DNA of 64,000 bases, taken from positions 3,410,001 to 3,474,000 of the forward strand of contig JAETXT010000011.1 in assembly GCA_019188255.1 (NCBI GenBank), written 5' to 3'. The notes below the pieces were generated by a model, which was given only the letters and a program-made list of their open reading frames with translations, was not told the origin of the DNA and did no database searches. Below, piece after piece: positions 47,308 to 58,700 of this stretch. This DNA is from Verticillium longisporum. Taxonomy: Eukaryota; Ascomycota; Sordariomycetes; Glomerellales; Plectosphaerellaceae. The number at the start of each line of letters is the position of its first letter. The first letter of the stretch is position 1. The position numbers were made by a program, and so were the translations under genes.

Positions 47308-47768
47308 GGCGACGGTGTGTGGTGAGTCGCACTGCTGTGGTTAGTGAAGTCTCGTCGATGTTTTTCGTGGTCGCTGCGAAGATTTCAGAACCTGAGGGCA
47401 GAGGCGGGCGTGGGCAATCGGCTGGGTGGGGGCGCTAACCGTCTTGGGCGATTCGGTGGAAAGGGCAGGTAGCCCTAAGTAATTGCAAGGTTGGGTCACC
47501 TGATTTTATTTTCAGGACAATGCTGGGCGTTGATGTATGACTCAGCAGGCCCATCTTTGGCGGGACGTTGGTCTGGCCGCTGCTCCACCGAAGCTTCACC
47601 GTCGACTCCCGTGAGGCGAGGTCTACCAGGCTTGACTTTGGCACAGCGAGTGGCAGTGCTGTGGAGGCGATACACCGGTCCTCAGCTCCAAGTCGGACCA
47701 AGCTAAGGTACTTGGAACAACGAGGTGACTCGCTATTCGATCCATGCAGTCACTCCCCGGATGGCACC
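47308..47768. promoter_or_regulatory. divergent promoter, RPL28 / CHL1
   Basis: About 460 bases between the two starts. No distinct element recognised; the frame of CHL1 stays open upstream without family sequence. Confidence 0.4.
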
Positions 47769-50459
47769 ATGGAACCCCCCGACGAGGTCATCGACTTCCA
47801 CCACCCATACACTCCGTACGACGTACAAACACAGTTCATGACAGAAGCCTATAAGGTGCTTCAGACCGGAAATGGGCAGATTGGGATCCTTGAGAGCCCC
47901 ACTGGCACGGTAGGTCAGTCTCGGTGAACCGTAGGCAAGGCGCTCATTATCGCAGGGCAAGTCTCTCTCCCTCATATGTGCTGCGCTCACCTGGCTACGA
48001 AATCATAAATCGCACGAGAACGAGCTGTCTCTCGGCTCTGCAGGTGTTGACCTCGAGGATGAACCTGATTGGATCATTGAACAAACCCTCCAACGAAAAC
48101 GAGATGACATCTCCAAGAAATGGAAGCAGCGTGAGCAGCGCCTGGAGCAAATCCGTCTCAAGGAGAAAGCTCGCGAGGCACGCAGCGCCAAGCGGCGCCG
48201 CATTGATGACGGCAACCAGAAGAAAGTGCTCAAGAATCCTGAAGATGAAGAAGCAGAATGGTTGCTGGATGATGCAGACGAACCTACCTCACAGAGCGAT
48301 GCTCTGTCGGGCCTCGGCAAAGAGACACTAGAAATTCTATCTCGATACGGCCTTGGAGGGCTGAAGCGTGACAAAGAAGACGAGGAGATACTCGAGGATG
48401 GTGTAAAGGTGTGATTGCGCTGTCTCAATTGGAATGACATAAGGGCTGCTGGTAACGTTATTAGATATTTTACACATCAAGAACGCATTCGCAGCTCTCG
48501 CAATTCGTTGCCGAACTCCGTCGACCGTCCTTCCCGTCGTCTATGCCATCGTCACTCGTGTCGGGTGAACATGGAGCGGCTGTTCAAGCTACCCAAGAAC
48601 CAGTCAAGCATCTCCCATTGTCATCACGGCAAAAACTATGCATCAATCCGGCCGTCTCGCGCCTCAAGACACAGTCGGCCATCAACGACCGATGTGCTGA
48701 GCTGCAGCAACCAAAATCGAAAAACAAGTGCCCGTATGTGCCACGCAACCCTACCCGACATTGAAGACCTGTTTCATCTTGGCAAGTCTCTAGAGGTGTG
48801 TCCTTACTACGCCTCACGCACAGCGATCGCTGGCACAGAGATCATCACACTGCCGTACCCTTTACTTCTGCAAAAGACCGCGCGTGATGCTTTGGGCATT
48901 AAGCTTGAAGGCAATGTTGTCATTGTCGATGAAGCTCATAACATCATGGATGCTGTCGCCAATGTATATGCATCTGAAATCCGACTTGATGAGCTGAAGA
49001 GGGCACGGCAGATGCTTGGCGTCTACGTCAAGAGATTTGGGAAGAAGCTAAAGGGAGAAAATCGCGTCATGGTCGGCCAGGTAGGTCGTGTAGTGGATGG
49101 ATTGAGTGGGTGGATGAGTGGCGCCCTTCAACTCAAGGTAGGTTCGCCATGCCATACTGACCACGCGTTTGCTAATAGCTACAGTCCGAACAAGGCATTG
49201 TTGACGCCAAAGAACTCCTGCGCTCCAAAGGCATCGACCAAATCAACCTCTTCAAACTCATCCAGTACATCCAAACCTCCAAGCTTGCCTACAAGATCGA
49301 GAGCTACGTGGCGTATGTCGAGGAGGATGACTCGAACAAAGCCGCCCATCGATCTTCCACGCCTGTTCTTCATACATTCGTGTCATTCCTCGTTTCCCTC
49401 ACAAATCTCAGCTCCGAAGGCCGCATCTTCTACCAAAAGCTGCCGGGTGCAGCCCCGGATATCCAGCTCTCCTACCTTCTCTTGTCACCGACGCACGCCT
49501 TCTCCTCGATCGCCACCAGTGCGCGCGCTGTCATCCTTGCTGGCGGCACCATGTCACCGTTCGACGACTATCGCGCCCACCTTTTCCCGTACCTGCCCGA
49601 GCCAAAGCTCACGACCCTCAGCTGCGGCCACGTCATTCCGCCGTCAAACCTCTGCGTCCGAACGCTGGCTGCTTCACGAGCTGGTGACCCAAACTCGACA
49701 TTTGAGTTCAGCTTTCAACGCCGCAGTGATAAGGCGATGGTCAACCAGCTGGGCCTCGCCATTCTCAACATGTGTGCTGTCGTGCCAGACGGTATTGTCG
49801 TATTCTTTCCCAGCTATGGATATCTGGACGAGGTCGTTGCTGCATGGGAGTCGACTGCCGCCGGCGAATCAACGCCCATCTGGACCCGTATGCAGCAGCG
49901 TAAGGCCGTTTTCAAGGAATCCAAGGGGGGCTCTAGCGAGGAAGTGCTCACATTGTACAGCGAGGCCATCTTAGGTGACGGCACCAGTGATGCACCGAAG
50001 CCACGTGGGGCCCTCCTTCTGAGTGTCGTCGGCGGCAAGATGAGTGAAGGCATCAACTTCTCCGACCGTCTCGGCCGCGCTGTCGTAGTTGTTGGCCTGC
50101 CGTACCCGAACATGCACTCGCCGGAATGGAAGGCCAAGACGGAATATGTCGAGATGACAGTATTGAAGCGGGCACTGGAGGCGGAGCCAGGGTTGGACCG
50201 AGCAAAGGCACAGACGTCGGCGAAGCAGGCGGCGAGGGACTTTTACGAGAACGCATGCATGAGGGCCGTCAATCAGAGCATTGGTCGGGCTATCCGTCAT
50301 CGTGGAGATTATGCTGCCATTATATTGTGTGACCGCCGTTACGGCACAGAGAGGATCAAGGGAAGCTTCCTGGCTGGATCCAAGGGGGATCCAAGGAGAT
50401 GGGCAAGAGAGTGGGTTGCCGCAGCTTATGGGTGCTTTGAGCGGCTTCTTCAGGGGTAA
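47769..50459 (+). CDS. CHL1: Chl1/DDX11-type Fe-S DNA helicase, one frame-breaking lesion
   Basis: XPD-like 5'-3' helicase for sister-chromatid cohesion. Exons 47769-47909, 47956-48408, 48465-49137 and 49185-50459 total 2542 nt (remainder one). N-terminus [15 protein letters not shown]; Walker A SPTGT|GKS split by intron 1; [22 protein letters not shown] (DEAH box); late helicase motifs [37 protein letters not shown] and [16 protein letters not shown]. The frame breaks at about 48735-48760: KNKCPYVPR runs to a stop, and the conserved ATLPDIEDL resumes in another frame. The residues normally between (an HQFRDTAL-like segment) are absent, so about 50 bases seem deleted within the Fe-S domain. 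Intron 2 has a weak donor (GTGTGA). Confidence 0.92.
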
Positions 50460-51875
50460 GCGAGGTACTTAGCACCCAGATGACAGCTGCTGGATGTTTT
50501 TCTTCGGTTTTGATATTGCTCTATGACGCCAGAAGGCATGTGTGGTTCCTCTACGTGGTCTGAATCGAGAGCTACCTTGAAGAAGTGAAAGCATAGTCAA
50601 AATTTTATATGTTCCTGGATTGATGTGCCCCTTACCTTGTTCAGATATCCAAACATGCCATAGTCCAATGCGTTTTTCTGAAGCTAGTTCTTGTTGTGAA
50701 CTCACTTTAAAGCGGATGATCTATCAAGCCTCCGCCGAGGAACATGCAGCTCCTGCCATGACTGCCCAGCTGTTGTTCTCGACGCAACTGTAAACAACTG
50801 TCTGGTTGCCTGGGATGATCTCGGACAGCCCATAGCAACCATCCAGCGCGCTCTTTCCTTCAATACCGGCATCTCCTGACAATATAATGAATTCTTGCAG
50901 TTCACTTTTCCAACAATTTATTGTCCCGTTGGCCTGACGGTTAGGTGCCCGGATTTGCCTCCTGCCAGGTAAGCCGCCAGTCGTACTGATGCTTGGGACG
51001 CTTTGAAGGGGGGCTGGGGTTCGTCTCCCGGTCTACCTACCCGGTCAACATTTTTTTCTCTTTTGCACCTAGCCTACAGGGTTGTCCCAAGTGACTGGTG
51101 CACTGGGAATATTTGCAAGTTCTGCCCGAAGTATGGATTGTGTTTCGGGCCTCCTGTTGTGTGGGATATTTTTCGGAGCTGTTGCGATCCTCTATCCATT
51201 TCAGGAAGTGCGGCACCTTGAGCTGGTACGTCTTTACAAAATGCCACAAAGCTACCAGGATATCAAGTCCGCAGCCTGAGAGTGACCTACCGACGAGCCA
51301 AAGAGGCCTGTACTTTCGGGCTTAGAAGAAGAACATAGTTTCAAGGTGTGTGTAGTTCCCCTATATTGGCTTTGAATATGTTGGTGATTGACAAATTGAG
51401 GTAGGAGCCTTATCTTGTGTGGCCTAGGTTACTTTTAGCCTCGATGGCAGATAACTGCACGGCAACTCAAAACTACTTCTGCGAGAACTTGCACAAATGC
51501 AAGATACGGTAAAAAGGCTGTTTTAAGTGAAACTTGCTAATTATCTTGGGTGAGCTCTGCGGTCCGCCTGATGACCTGGGTTGGGACAACTGATACAGGT
51601 GCGATGAGAGTGCGCGAGGTCAAGTAACAAGCCAATGGAATAGGGATAACACGATGCACTTATGTCTGATGCAGACAGAACAAGAGGCTTCCTTATATGT
51701 GGTGAGGACATCACTTGGTTAGCGTCTAGCAGTGAGGCACCTTGTGATGCCTGAAAAGACAACACAGTGTCACGATCCTTGCGCACATGAAGCTTAACAC
51801 AGTGCTGTCATTATGCGACATACGTACATAAGGTATGAACGATCCCTCACGACAAGGAAAATCCCGCCTTCCCAT
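50460..51875. other. intergenic, CHL1 to prolyl 4-hydroxylase 3' side
   Basis: About 1.4 kb with no supported coding frame. A stretch at 50930-51006 has a tRNA-like 5' half (GTTGGCCTGACGGTTAGG), but no normal T loop, so I do not call a tRNA. Confidence 0.45.
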
Positions 51876-52865
51876 CTACGCAAAATTGTCAATCTTCGTC
51901 CAGAGGTTCATACCGAGCTTCGAGCCCTTCTCAATCGGCAGACCGGCGTGCAAAACCCGGTCGTCACCAACCATCTCGCCATCCTCACCCTTGACCAGGT
52001 TGGTCCAGAAGACGGCGTTGCTGTAAACTGTCAGTTTTCGTCCATCAGCCAAGCATGCCAAGATTGAACTCACCCCTCAATCGGCCTGAATGTCACGCCC
52101 TCCTCCCTCGCCTGGTCGCACTCGACAACGCCACACCAGCCGTCACCCTCGGGCGCCGCCAGCTTCGGGAACTTGGTGCCTCCGCCGGCAATGTCCTCGC
52201 TGACGGAAACGTACGCGAAGAAGCTGCTAACGCGGTTGCCGCCGCGCTCGACCGACGCGTGGCCGTTCTCCTTCGTGTTCTCCGCGGGGAACCAGTCGTG
52301 CTGAAAGTGGTACTGCTCGCCGACGACGTAGCGAACGAGCTTGATGGGCTCCTGGTGGATCGGCGGGTGGTCGAAGCTCTGCCAGTGTCGGGCGCGCTCG
52401 GAGATGCAGCTCGTGACGGGGTCGACGCCGACTGTTGTCGAGGACGAGGTTCGGTGGGTGGAGACGACGTCGCCCTCGGCGCCGGCGACGTTGGAGCGAG
52501 CGAATGTGCCGTTGCTGGAAGTTGTGAGAGGGCTGTTCCCCGGCGAACATGCAGAGCAAAACTTACGTGATTCTCTGGAGGTGCTGTCGCTCAAAGGGCG
52601 TGACAAAGTTGGTGATGTAAATGACGAGCGGGCTCTGAGAAAAGATTGAGATTTCGTAATGTGAGGTGTCGCATACGTAGTCGGCGAGAGGATCCTCCTC
52701 TTGAGCCTCAAACGCTTCTTCGCTGACCGCGTCGGCAATGTTGGCCTGCGCAGCATCGTCGGCGACGACAACCGTCACAGCCTCGGCCTGTTCAGGAGTC
52801 TCATCGCCATGGCTGAGAGCGGTGCCAGCAAGAGCGAAGAGCGCCCCGACGACTGAGGAACGCAT
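51876..52865 (-). CDS. secreted/ER prolyl 4-hydroxylase-like 2OG-Fe(II) oxygenase
   Basis: Minus exons 52865-52567, 52514-52074 and 52020-51876, 294 aa. Signal peptide MRSSVVGALFALAGTALS, an acidic linker, then a P4H alpha-type domain: YEISIFSQSPLVIYITNFVT, ARHWQSFDHPPIHQEPIKLV, RY-VVGEQYHFQHDWFP, SSFFAYVSVSEDIAGGGTKFP, WTNLVKGEDG and VLHAGLPIEKGSKLGMNLW. The distal iron ligand His271 and the 2-oxoglutarate-binding Lys (GSK) are present. The first His of the usual HxD pair appears as Gln171 (QHD), so metal binding by the standard triad is questionable. No ER-retention tail. Expected role: hydroxylating proline in secretory proteins. Head-to-head with a PDI-like gene. Confidence 0.85.
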
Positions 52866-53744
52866 GTTGAAGAATCTACCCACGTGTTCAAGCTTTGATG
52901 ACAGTCGAGCCTTAATTTCGGATTGAATGTGATTGACTTTAGAATCGCTTTCACGTTCAATTTGTCGACAGCAATCAGTGAGAATATCGAGCACGCCTCG
53001 CAACGGGATGTCGACCTCAAAAGAAGATGGCATCAGGCCACTTGGCCGCCTTGTCCGCTTAGTTTCTCCAATTTCTGTTGCCCCCCAAACAAGCAATCGT
53101 CCGCGCTCATCCGGAAGAGGCCATTCGGAAGTCTCCTCCGCACCGCGGTCTGGCCCAGCGAGATGGAGAATCCCTGGGCTAATCGGAGCCCAAGCCCAAG
53201 TCACATCGGCCCCTGAACCACCTCTGCGGGGAAACGGGCCAGGGGTCGCATGTATGGGGTCCGCAGGGGTCGGGGGTAAAGTGACGCGTTGTCCCCAACC
53301 CGGACAATTTTCCTCTCGTCTTCAGACATCCCCCTACCTTCTTGACAGGTCTTACTGACGCTGCGGTTCGATCTGGTTGAGGCGGCCTGCCAAGACCCCC
53401 AAAAAGGCTGAAGACATTCGAGACGCCCTTGCGGCGCACCTACCCACGGATCTGCACCCCCGAGAAGCCGCTTTGGTACTATAGTCGGAGTTGGGGGTGC
53501 CGAGGCGGAGGGGAAAGCTCTTGTGGGGTGTTGCCATCTTACGGTAACAATACTTGGGAGCTCTCGCGGGCGGCGTTTGTCTCTTGAAAAGGAAAAAAGG
53601 ACACATGTGAGGGTGACGAGCTTTCTCATCTTTGCTTCCTCTGTCACAACACGATCATCCTCGGCCGAGAACGACAAAGGAGTGGACCACGACAACGATC
53701 GCCATCTATTGAAACAAAGACATCGGAACCATTGGATCGTGGTC
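52866..53744. promoter_or_regulatory. divergent promoter, prolyl 4-hydroxylase / PDI-like
   Basis: About 880 bases between two ER-directed genes. Frames inside lack motifs. No unfolded-protein-response element could be assigned with confidence by eye. Shared control of the two genes is inferred only from orientation. Confidence 0.4.
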
Positions 53745-55167
53745 ATGGCACGCATCCTGAAGCTCGGCTGGCTCAGTCTCGCCATCGCCTCTGTCGCAGC
53801 CTCTAGTGACGCGGCGCCGAGCCAGGAGACGACAAAATGGAGCGCTTTCGAGCATGTCAACGAGGCTCAATTCAAAAAGGCCATCAAGGAGAACCCATAT
53901 AGCCTTGTCGCTTGTGAGTGTACCCATCTTCGCGTTAAGTGCCCGCGCTGACTTAGATACAGTCACAACTGTACGTTGATCCTATGGTCTGATTTTGTTG
54001 GCAAAGGTTACTGACAAAAGCGCGATTGGCAGCCTACCAAGTGAGTGACCTCAGTCATACCATGCGAAGCTGTGACTGACACACGCAGCTTTGACAGCGA
54101 GGCCCTCGAGTGGGAATGGCCCGTCATCAAGGAGAAAGAACCCAATGTCCTCTCGGTCGACTGCGCCGCCGAGCCCGACCTCTGCCTCGAGCACGATGTG
54201 AGGGCGTACCCAGCTCTGCGCTTCTACCGCAGCGGCAGCCTCTACGCCCGTTACCGCGGGCCGCGCAAAGCCTCCTCGTGCGTTCTCACCCCCATCGTTG
54301 AGTGACCAATTTCGAAGCTCAAGCCCGGCCTAACCTTTGAATCCCCTGTGCTGCAGAATTCTGCCCTACATGCAACGCATCATGCGCCCCGTCGTCGATG
54401 GCCTCGAGGCCGCCAACCTGACGTCCTTCAAAGACTCTGACGACGTCGTCTTCATCCTCTACCTGCGCGGCCAGGACGCCGGGCGCGGCCTCTACAAGCG
54501 CTTCCACGACCTCGCCGAAGAGTTCCACGACCGCTACACCTTTGCCATTGCCAGCCGCGCCACCGACGGCTCGGCCGACGAGCTCGGCGAGGACGCGCCC
54601 AGCGTGCTGCGCTGCTTCACCCACCGCGACGGCCGCGAGGCCGAGCTCGACCACTTCTTCCAGGACGTTGGCTCGCTGCGGCGCTTCGTCGTCGGCTGCG
54701 GCGAGAGGCTGGTCAAGCAGCTCACGCGGCTCAACGCGTGGGGGTTCACCGAGGGCACTGACCCCGTGCTGTACTACTTTGACGCCGACCCGGAGGCCCG
54801 CGCCCGCTTCGCCGACGACATGCTGCCCGTGGCCAAGGAGCATGCGGGCCGCGTCACGCTCGTGGCCGTCGACCCCTTTGTGTTTCCCGAGGTTGTCAAC
54901 CGCGTCGGGCTGCCGTGGGACTTTCCGTCCCTGGCGCTGCAGAACCCCGCCACCAAGACCATGTCGCTGTTCAACAAGGCCGAGATCAATGCCGGCGTCG
55001 TGGGGCGGTTCATTGCTGATGTTTTGCAGCTGAATCCGCCAGCGCCGCAAGTGGGCGCTGCTGAGGAGGCTGTCAAGGCCGTGCCTGAGGTGCCTGAGGT
55101 GCCCGAGGTACCTGAAGACGAGGGCGTTGTGCTGGAGGACAAGGACGAGGAACACGATGAGCTGTGA
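53745..55167 (+). CDS. redox-inactive PDI-like ER protein with HDEL tail, two 8-nt microexons
   Basis: Exons 53745-53913, 53963-53970, 54033-54040, 54089-54277 and 54357-55167 give 394 aa. Signal peptide (MARILKLGWLSLAIASVAASSDA), a thioredoxin-like domain a (FEHVNEAQFKKAIKENPYSLVAF... VLSVDCAAEPDLCLEHDVRAYPALRFYRSG), two further thioredoxin-like regions ending VGLPWDFPSLALQN, an acidic PEV-repeat tail and C-terminal HDEL for ER retention. The CGHC active site is replaced by TPTNFDS, so it cannot act as an oxidase but may be a chaperone or structural subunit. The two 8-nt exons are each flanked by good donors (GTACGT, GTGAGT), CTGAC branch points and CAG acceptors, and exactly restore phase. 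A shorter product would follow if they are skipped (frame lost). Confidence 0.85.
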
Positions 55168-55294
55168 TTTGTATACTCTCCTGATCATACTTTCAAGACA
55201 ACTGTTCGTGCAATCAAGCCATTTCATGCACTCATCCGTACTCACACACCTCGACTTCATGGAGGAACGAGGCGTCAAAGGGAAAAAAAGAATT

Positions 55295-55446
55295 GGGCGG
55301 GCCAGGATTCGAACCTGGGTCTCCCGAAGACACCGACCCTGGACTGCTGGTTATTTTTTTTATTCTTTCTTTTTTCTATGGCCTCTGACGAGAGCTCATA
55401 ACAGGGTCTCCAGTATCTGGGCGTCATACCACTAGACCACCCGCCC
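55295..55446 (-). tRNA. tRNA-like gene with a roughly 80-nt insert, anticodon unresolved
   Basis: The 5' end on the minus strand (55446) starts GGGCGGGTGGTCTAGTGGTA: acceptor arm, A box (TGGTCTAGTGG) and D arm. The 3' end gives CCAGG-TTCGAAT-CCTGG (perfect T arm, B box) and CCCGCCC, pairing all seven acceptor bases. A T7 run follows at once (55290-55284), a Pol III terminator. Between the halves is about 80 extra bases with an A-rich stretch. Canonical numbering gives ACT as anticodon, which is not a normal eukaryotic tRNA; CCCAG pairs only imperfectly with TCGGG. It may be an intron-bearing tRNA with a junction I cannot place, or a disrupted copy. Confidence 0.6.
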
Positions 55447-55782
55447 TTTGTTGGGAAGCCATGGGCCTTGTGGGTTCTGAAGAAGAGCAGAGAGCTGGGA
55501 AATGCTGGTGAAAGGAAGGGGGTCTGCTGTTGAGGGAAGGAGGCTGAGGGCGTGCTTGCCCTTTCTGCTGTTGCGCCTGTCGAGGAGGGCAAGTGCGTTG
55601 GAGAAGGAGCTGGCCATCCAGGGCAGGTACTTCCCCAGGTTGACAGGCCAGACTGGAGCCACTCACACAGAAGCATGAGGATCAGACAGACCAAAGTAAG
55701 GTGAGGTAGGTATCGTACATTCACGCTCCGAAGATCTACGTCTCCAACCCCGCTGCCATGCAGACATCTAGGAAGCCTGGTA

Positions 55783-58700
55783 TCATAGAATCCCCAGTCC
55801 CCGGGGACTTCCCTCGCTCCTCCTCGCCCGCGCCGATCGGAACGTCTGACGCAGCGCCTTCTTCCAGTCCGAAAACCTCTGCAGCTGTCCGTCTACCATG
55901 ATCTCGCCTGGTTGCAGCTCCTTCAGCAGCGGCGGCACGTTCATGAAACTGTGGTTCGGGCCGCATGCCGAGGTGTGCCCGGGCGAGAAGCTTCGTTGTT
56001 TGATGACGTTCTCTAAACACGGGAGGCAGAAGAGCGTGTCGATGCAGTACACGCACACAACGTACTCCTCCTTGCTGTCGAACCTTCGCAGACAGTAGTC
56101 GCAGGAGAGGCCTGGCGTAAAGTTGCCCGTAGGTGAGAAGACCTTGCCCAGGCTGAGCTCGCTAGCCCGCCCTCGCTTTGGTGAGACGCCTAATCGCGGT
56201 GAGCTGACGCGTCGCTCGGTCATGAGGTTGCTTGACGGAGTAGCGGGATTGACAGGCGTACGCGTCGACTGCCACAGCGCTCGTGCGTTGCCGAGATCGC
56301 CCGCTGCGATGAGTGTTCGCTGCAGGTTGCGAATGCCGATCTCGTCATTTTGTGGCTCGTCGTCTTCGAGAATGTCGAGATGATCCGCCACAAGCGATGC
56401 TGCGAGCTCGCGCGCCTCGTCGGGCCGGTCGCGGAAACGGTAGAAGAGCACGAGGAAGATGGACGCCTCGTTGACGTCAAAGCCTGCCATGTGGAGCGGA
56501 ACGTTGCGGTTCTGGTGCTTGCTTTGCTGGACCTGCAGCTCCTCGAGCTTGACGATCCAGGGGTCCACCGCCACGGTGCGCAGCGTAGCATCGCTCTGTA
56601 GCGCCTTGAGATAGTACAGACAAGCGAGGTTCTTGAAAGAGTTGGCGTACTCCACGCGCACTGCAATGCTGCCTCGTGGCTTCCACTCCTGGCAAATCTC
56701 CTCCTGAATGGCAATGGCCCTGTCGTAGTCACCAGCGGCGCGGTATACCTGGCCAAGAGCATTGCGAAGGTAGAATTCGGACCGCGAGTTTTGGGCGTCC
56801 TGGGCCAAGGCAATGGCCGCTTGATATCTCCGTGCGATTGTCGCCGTGTTGTTCGTCCGGGCCGCAGCCTCAGGGATCCAGTCCCGTGTCGAATCATAGC
56901 CGATCTGGTCGAGCATAAACCATACCAGCCGGGAGTGCCCTTCTTCCGTGTAGCGCTCGTCGAGTTCCTTGAGAAGCTTCATGATTTCCGGAATGCGGTT
57001 ATTCTCGGCGAGAACTCGCATCAATGCAGCCTCGGGCTCAAAGGTCTTGCGTCGTACGCTTGCTTGATGGCCTCGCGACAATAGGTGAGCGCGCTCTCGA
57101 CGCGACCCATTTGTCGGTAGCAATTTGATGCCTCCTTCAAGGCCTTGTAGAGCCGCCATCGCGCGCTAGCCACCATTTCCGGCGTTGCGTTCTTGTCCTT
57201 GATCGTCCTCTCGTCGACTGTAATGGCCATGAGATGGAAGCGAAGAGCTTTGTGGTAGTCGCCGGCCCGATAATAACAGATGCCCATTCGGCCAGCCGTC
57301 TCCTGAATGTTGCGATCAAGCTCCATCGCGCGACTGAAATTGAGCAGCGCCTTTCCGTAATTGCCCAGGTTAAGCAGAGTACTGCCGATTCTTCGGTACC
57401 AGTGGGCCCCCTTTGGTAGACTTGCCCACTTGGCCGCTATCTGAACGCGAGATTCGACCGACATGTCCTCCCAATGTGTATCTGAGTCAGACCACTTGTG
57501 ACCGCGACTCATCAACGCCAGGCATTGCACTACACCGAAGCAAAACAGCGTGGGCATGTACATGCCAAAGTCTTCTTTGAGCCAGGCATCAGCAAAGACG
57601 CTGCCCATTGGGATCAGAGGTCCAGAAGATGTCTTGACGGCTTCCGCAGCCCAGGCCACGGCGTCAGGTGCGAGCCCACTGACGACGTCTGGATCTGACA
57701 GCCACGTCCTGACAACCTCAATGTTCTCATCGGTCCAGATGTCGAGGGCTTCCTCGAACAAATTTGTCCAGGCCAGGATGACAGGTCGCTCAGTCAACAT
57801 TGTATGAAGAAGTTTGCCAATCTGAGCCTTGTCTTCACGAGACAAGCTGTCTCTGTCGAGGTGTTCGAGGTGCTCTTGCCAGTACCAGGCCGCGTACTTC
57901 TGCAATGACAAGCCCTGGGCGCCGAACGCTGGATAGTTTGGTTCTGTAAATATGCGCAGGCAGGTCAGAAGAACATGAAGCTTTGCCGCAGCGAATTCAA
58001 AGCCAATCGAGGGGTGATCGCTTGACAGGCGCAGATCTGTCGAACAGTCATCGCGAAAGAAGTCGCTAATGGATGCGTGGAAGAACGACACGGACGTGGT
58101 GTGCTTGTTGGACCGAAACTCAATGGCATCTGGGCCTTGGGAGTTTGGGCTGCGTCGTAATGGTGTATCCGAAGTTCCTATGGCCTGCATCTCTTGCTGG
58201 TATTGTTCGACAAGTTCGGCTGTCGACATTCCGTCCTCCCGCTCCAAAGTAAAGAAGGCCGCGAGCTGTGTCCGGAGAGACTCCTCTAGGCGTAGGGGAG
58301 GGTCGCCGAACTTGAGAGCAAGGATGACCTCGACCTGCTCCAGGGTCAACGTCATCTCCGCACATGCCACCCAGCGCAAGACTTCGTTGAGATCATCTGC
58401 TTCAGCCTGAGTGATTGTTTCTGAGAACCTCAACACAGATTGTCGAAGCATGCCGTTGATTTCCTGGGGATATGACTGCAATTTCTCGAGAATACCCCGC
58501 GCGTGGCGCTCACGTCCAAGTTCGGCAAGCATAAATTTAGCCAATATGAACTGACCGCTTCCATCAACCTGTTTCGTCATGACGGATACAATCTCTTCTC
58601 TGAACGAAACAGGGGTTCCGCGTAGAATGCGCGCTTCGTTGACACCTGCTGTGATGTATGAAATGACATCCTGTCCGTTACGGTCGGCGGTGACATGCAG

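Noticed and set aside
50930..51006. tRNA-like sequence (GTCCCGT...TTGGGAC, 77 nt, D-arm-like 5' half)
   Set aside because: The acceptor ends and D arm can pair, but there is no TTCGANT loop, the anticodon arm does not close, and no clean Pol III terminator follows.
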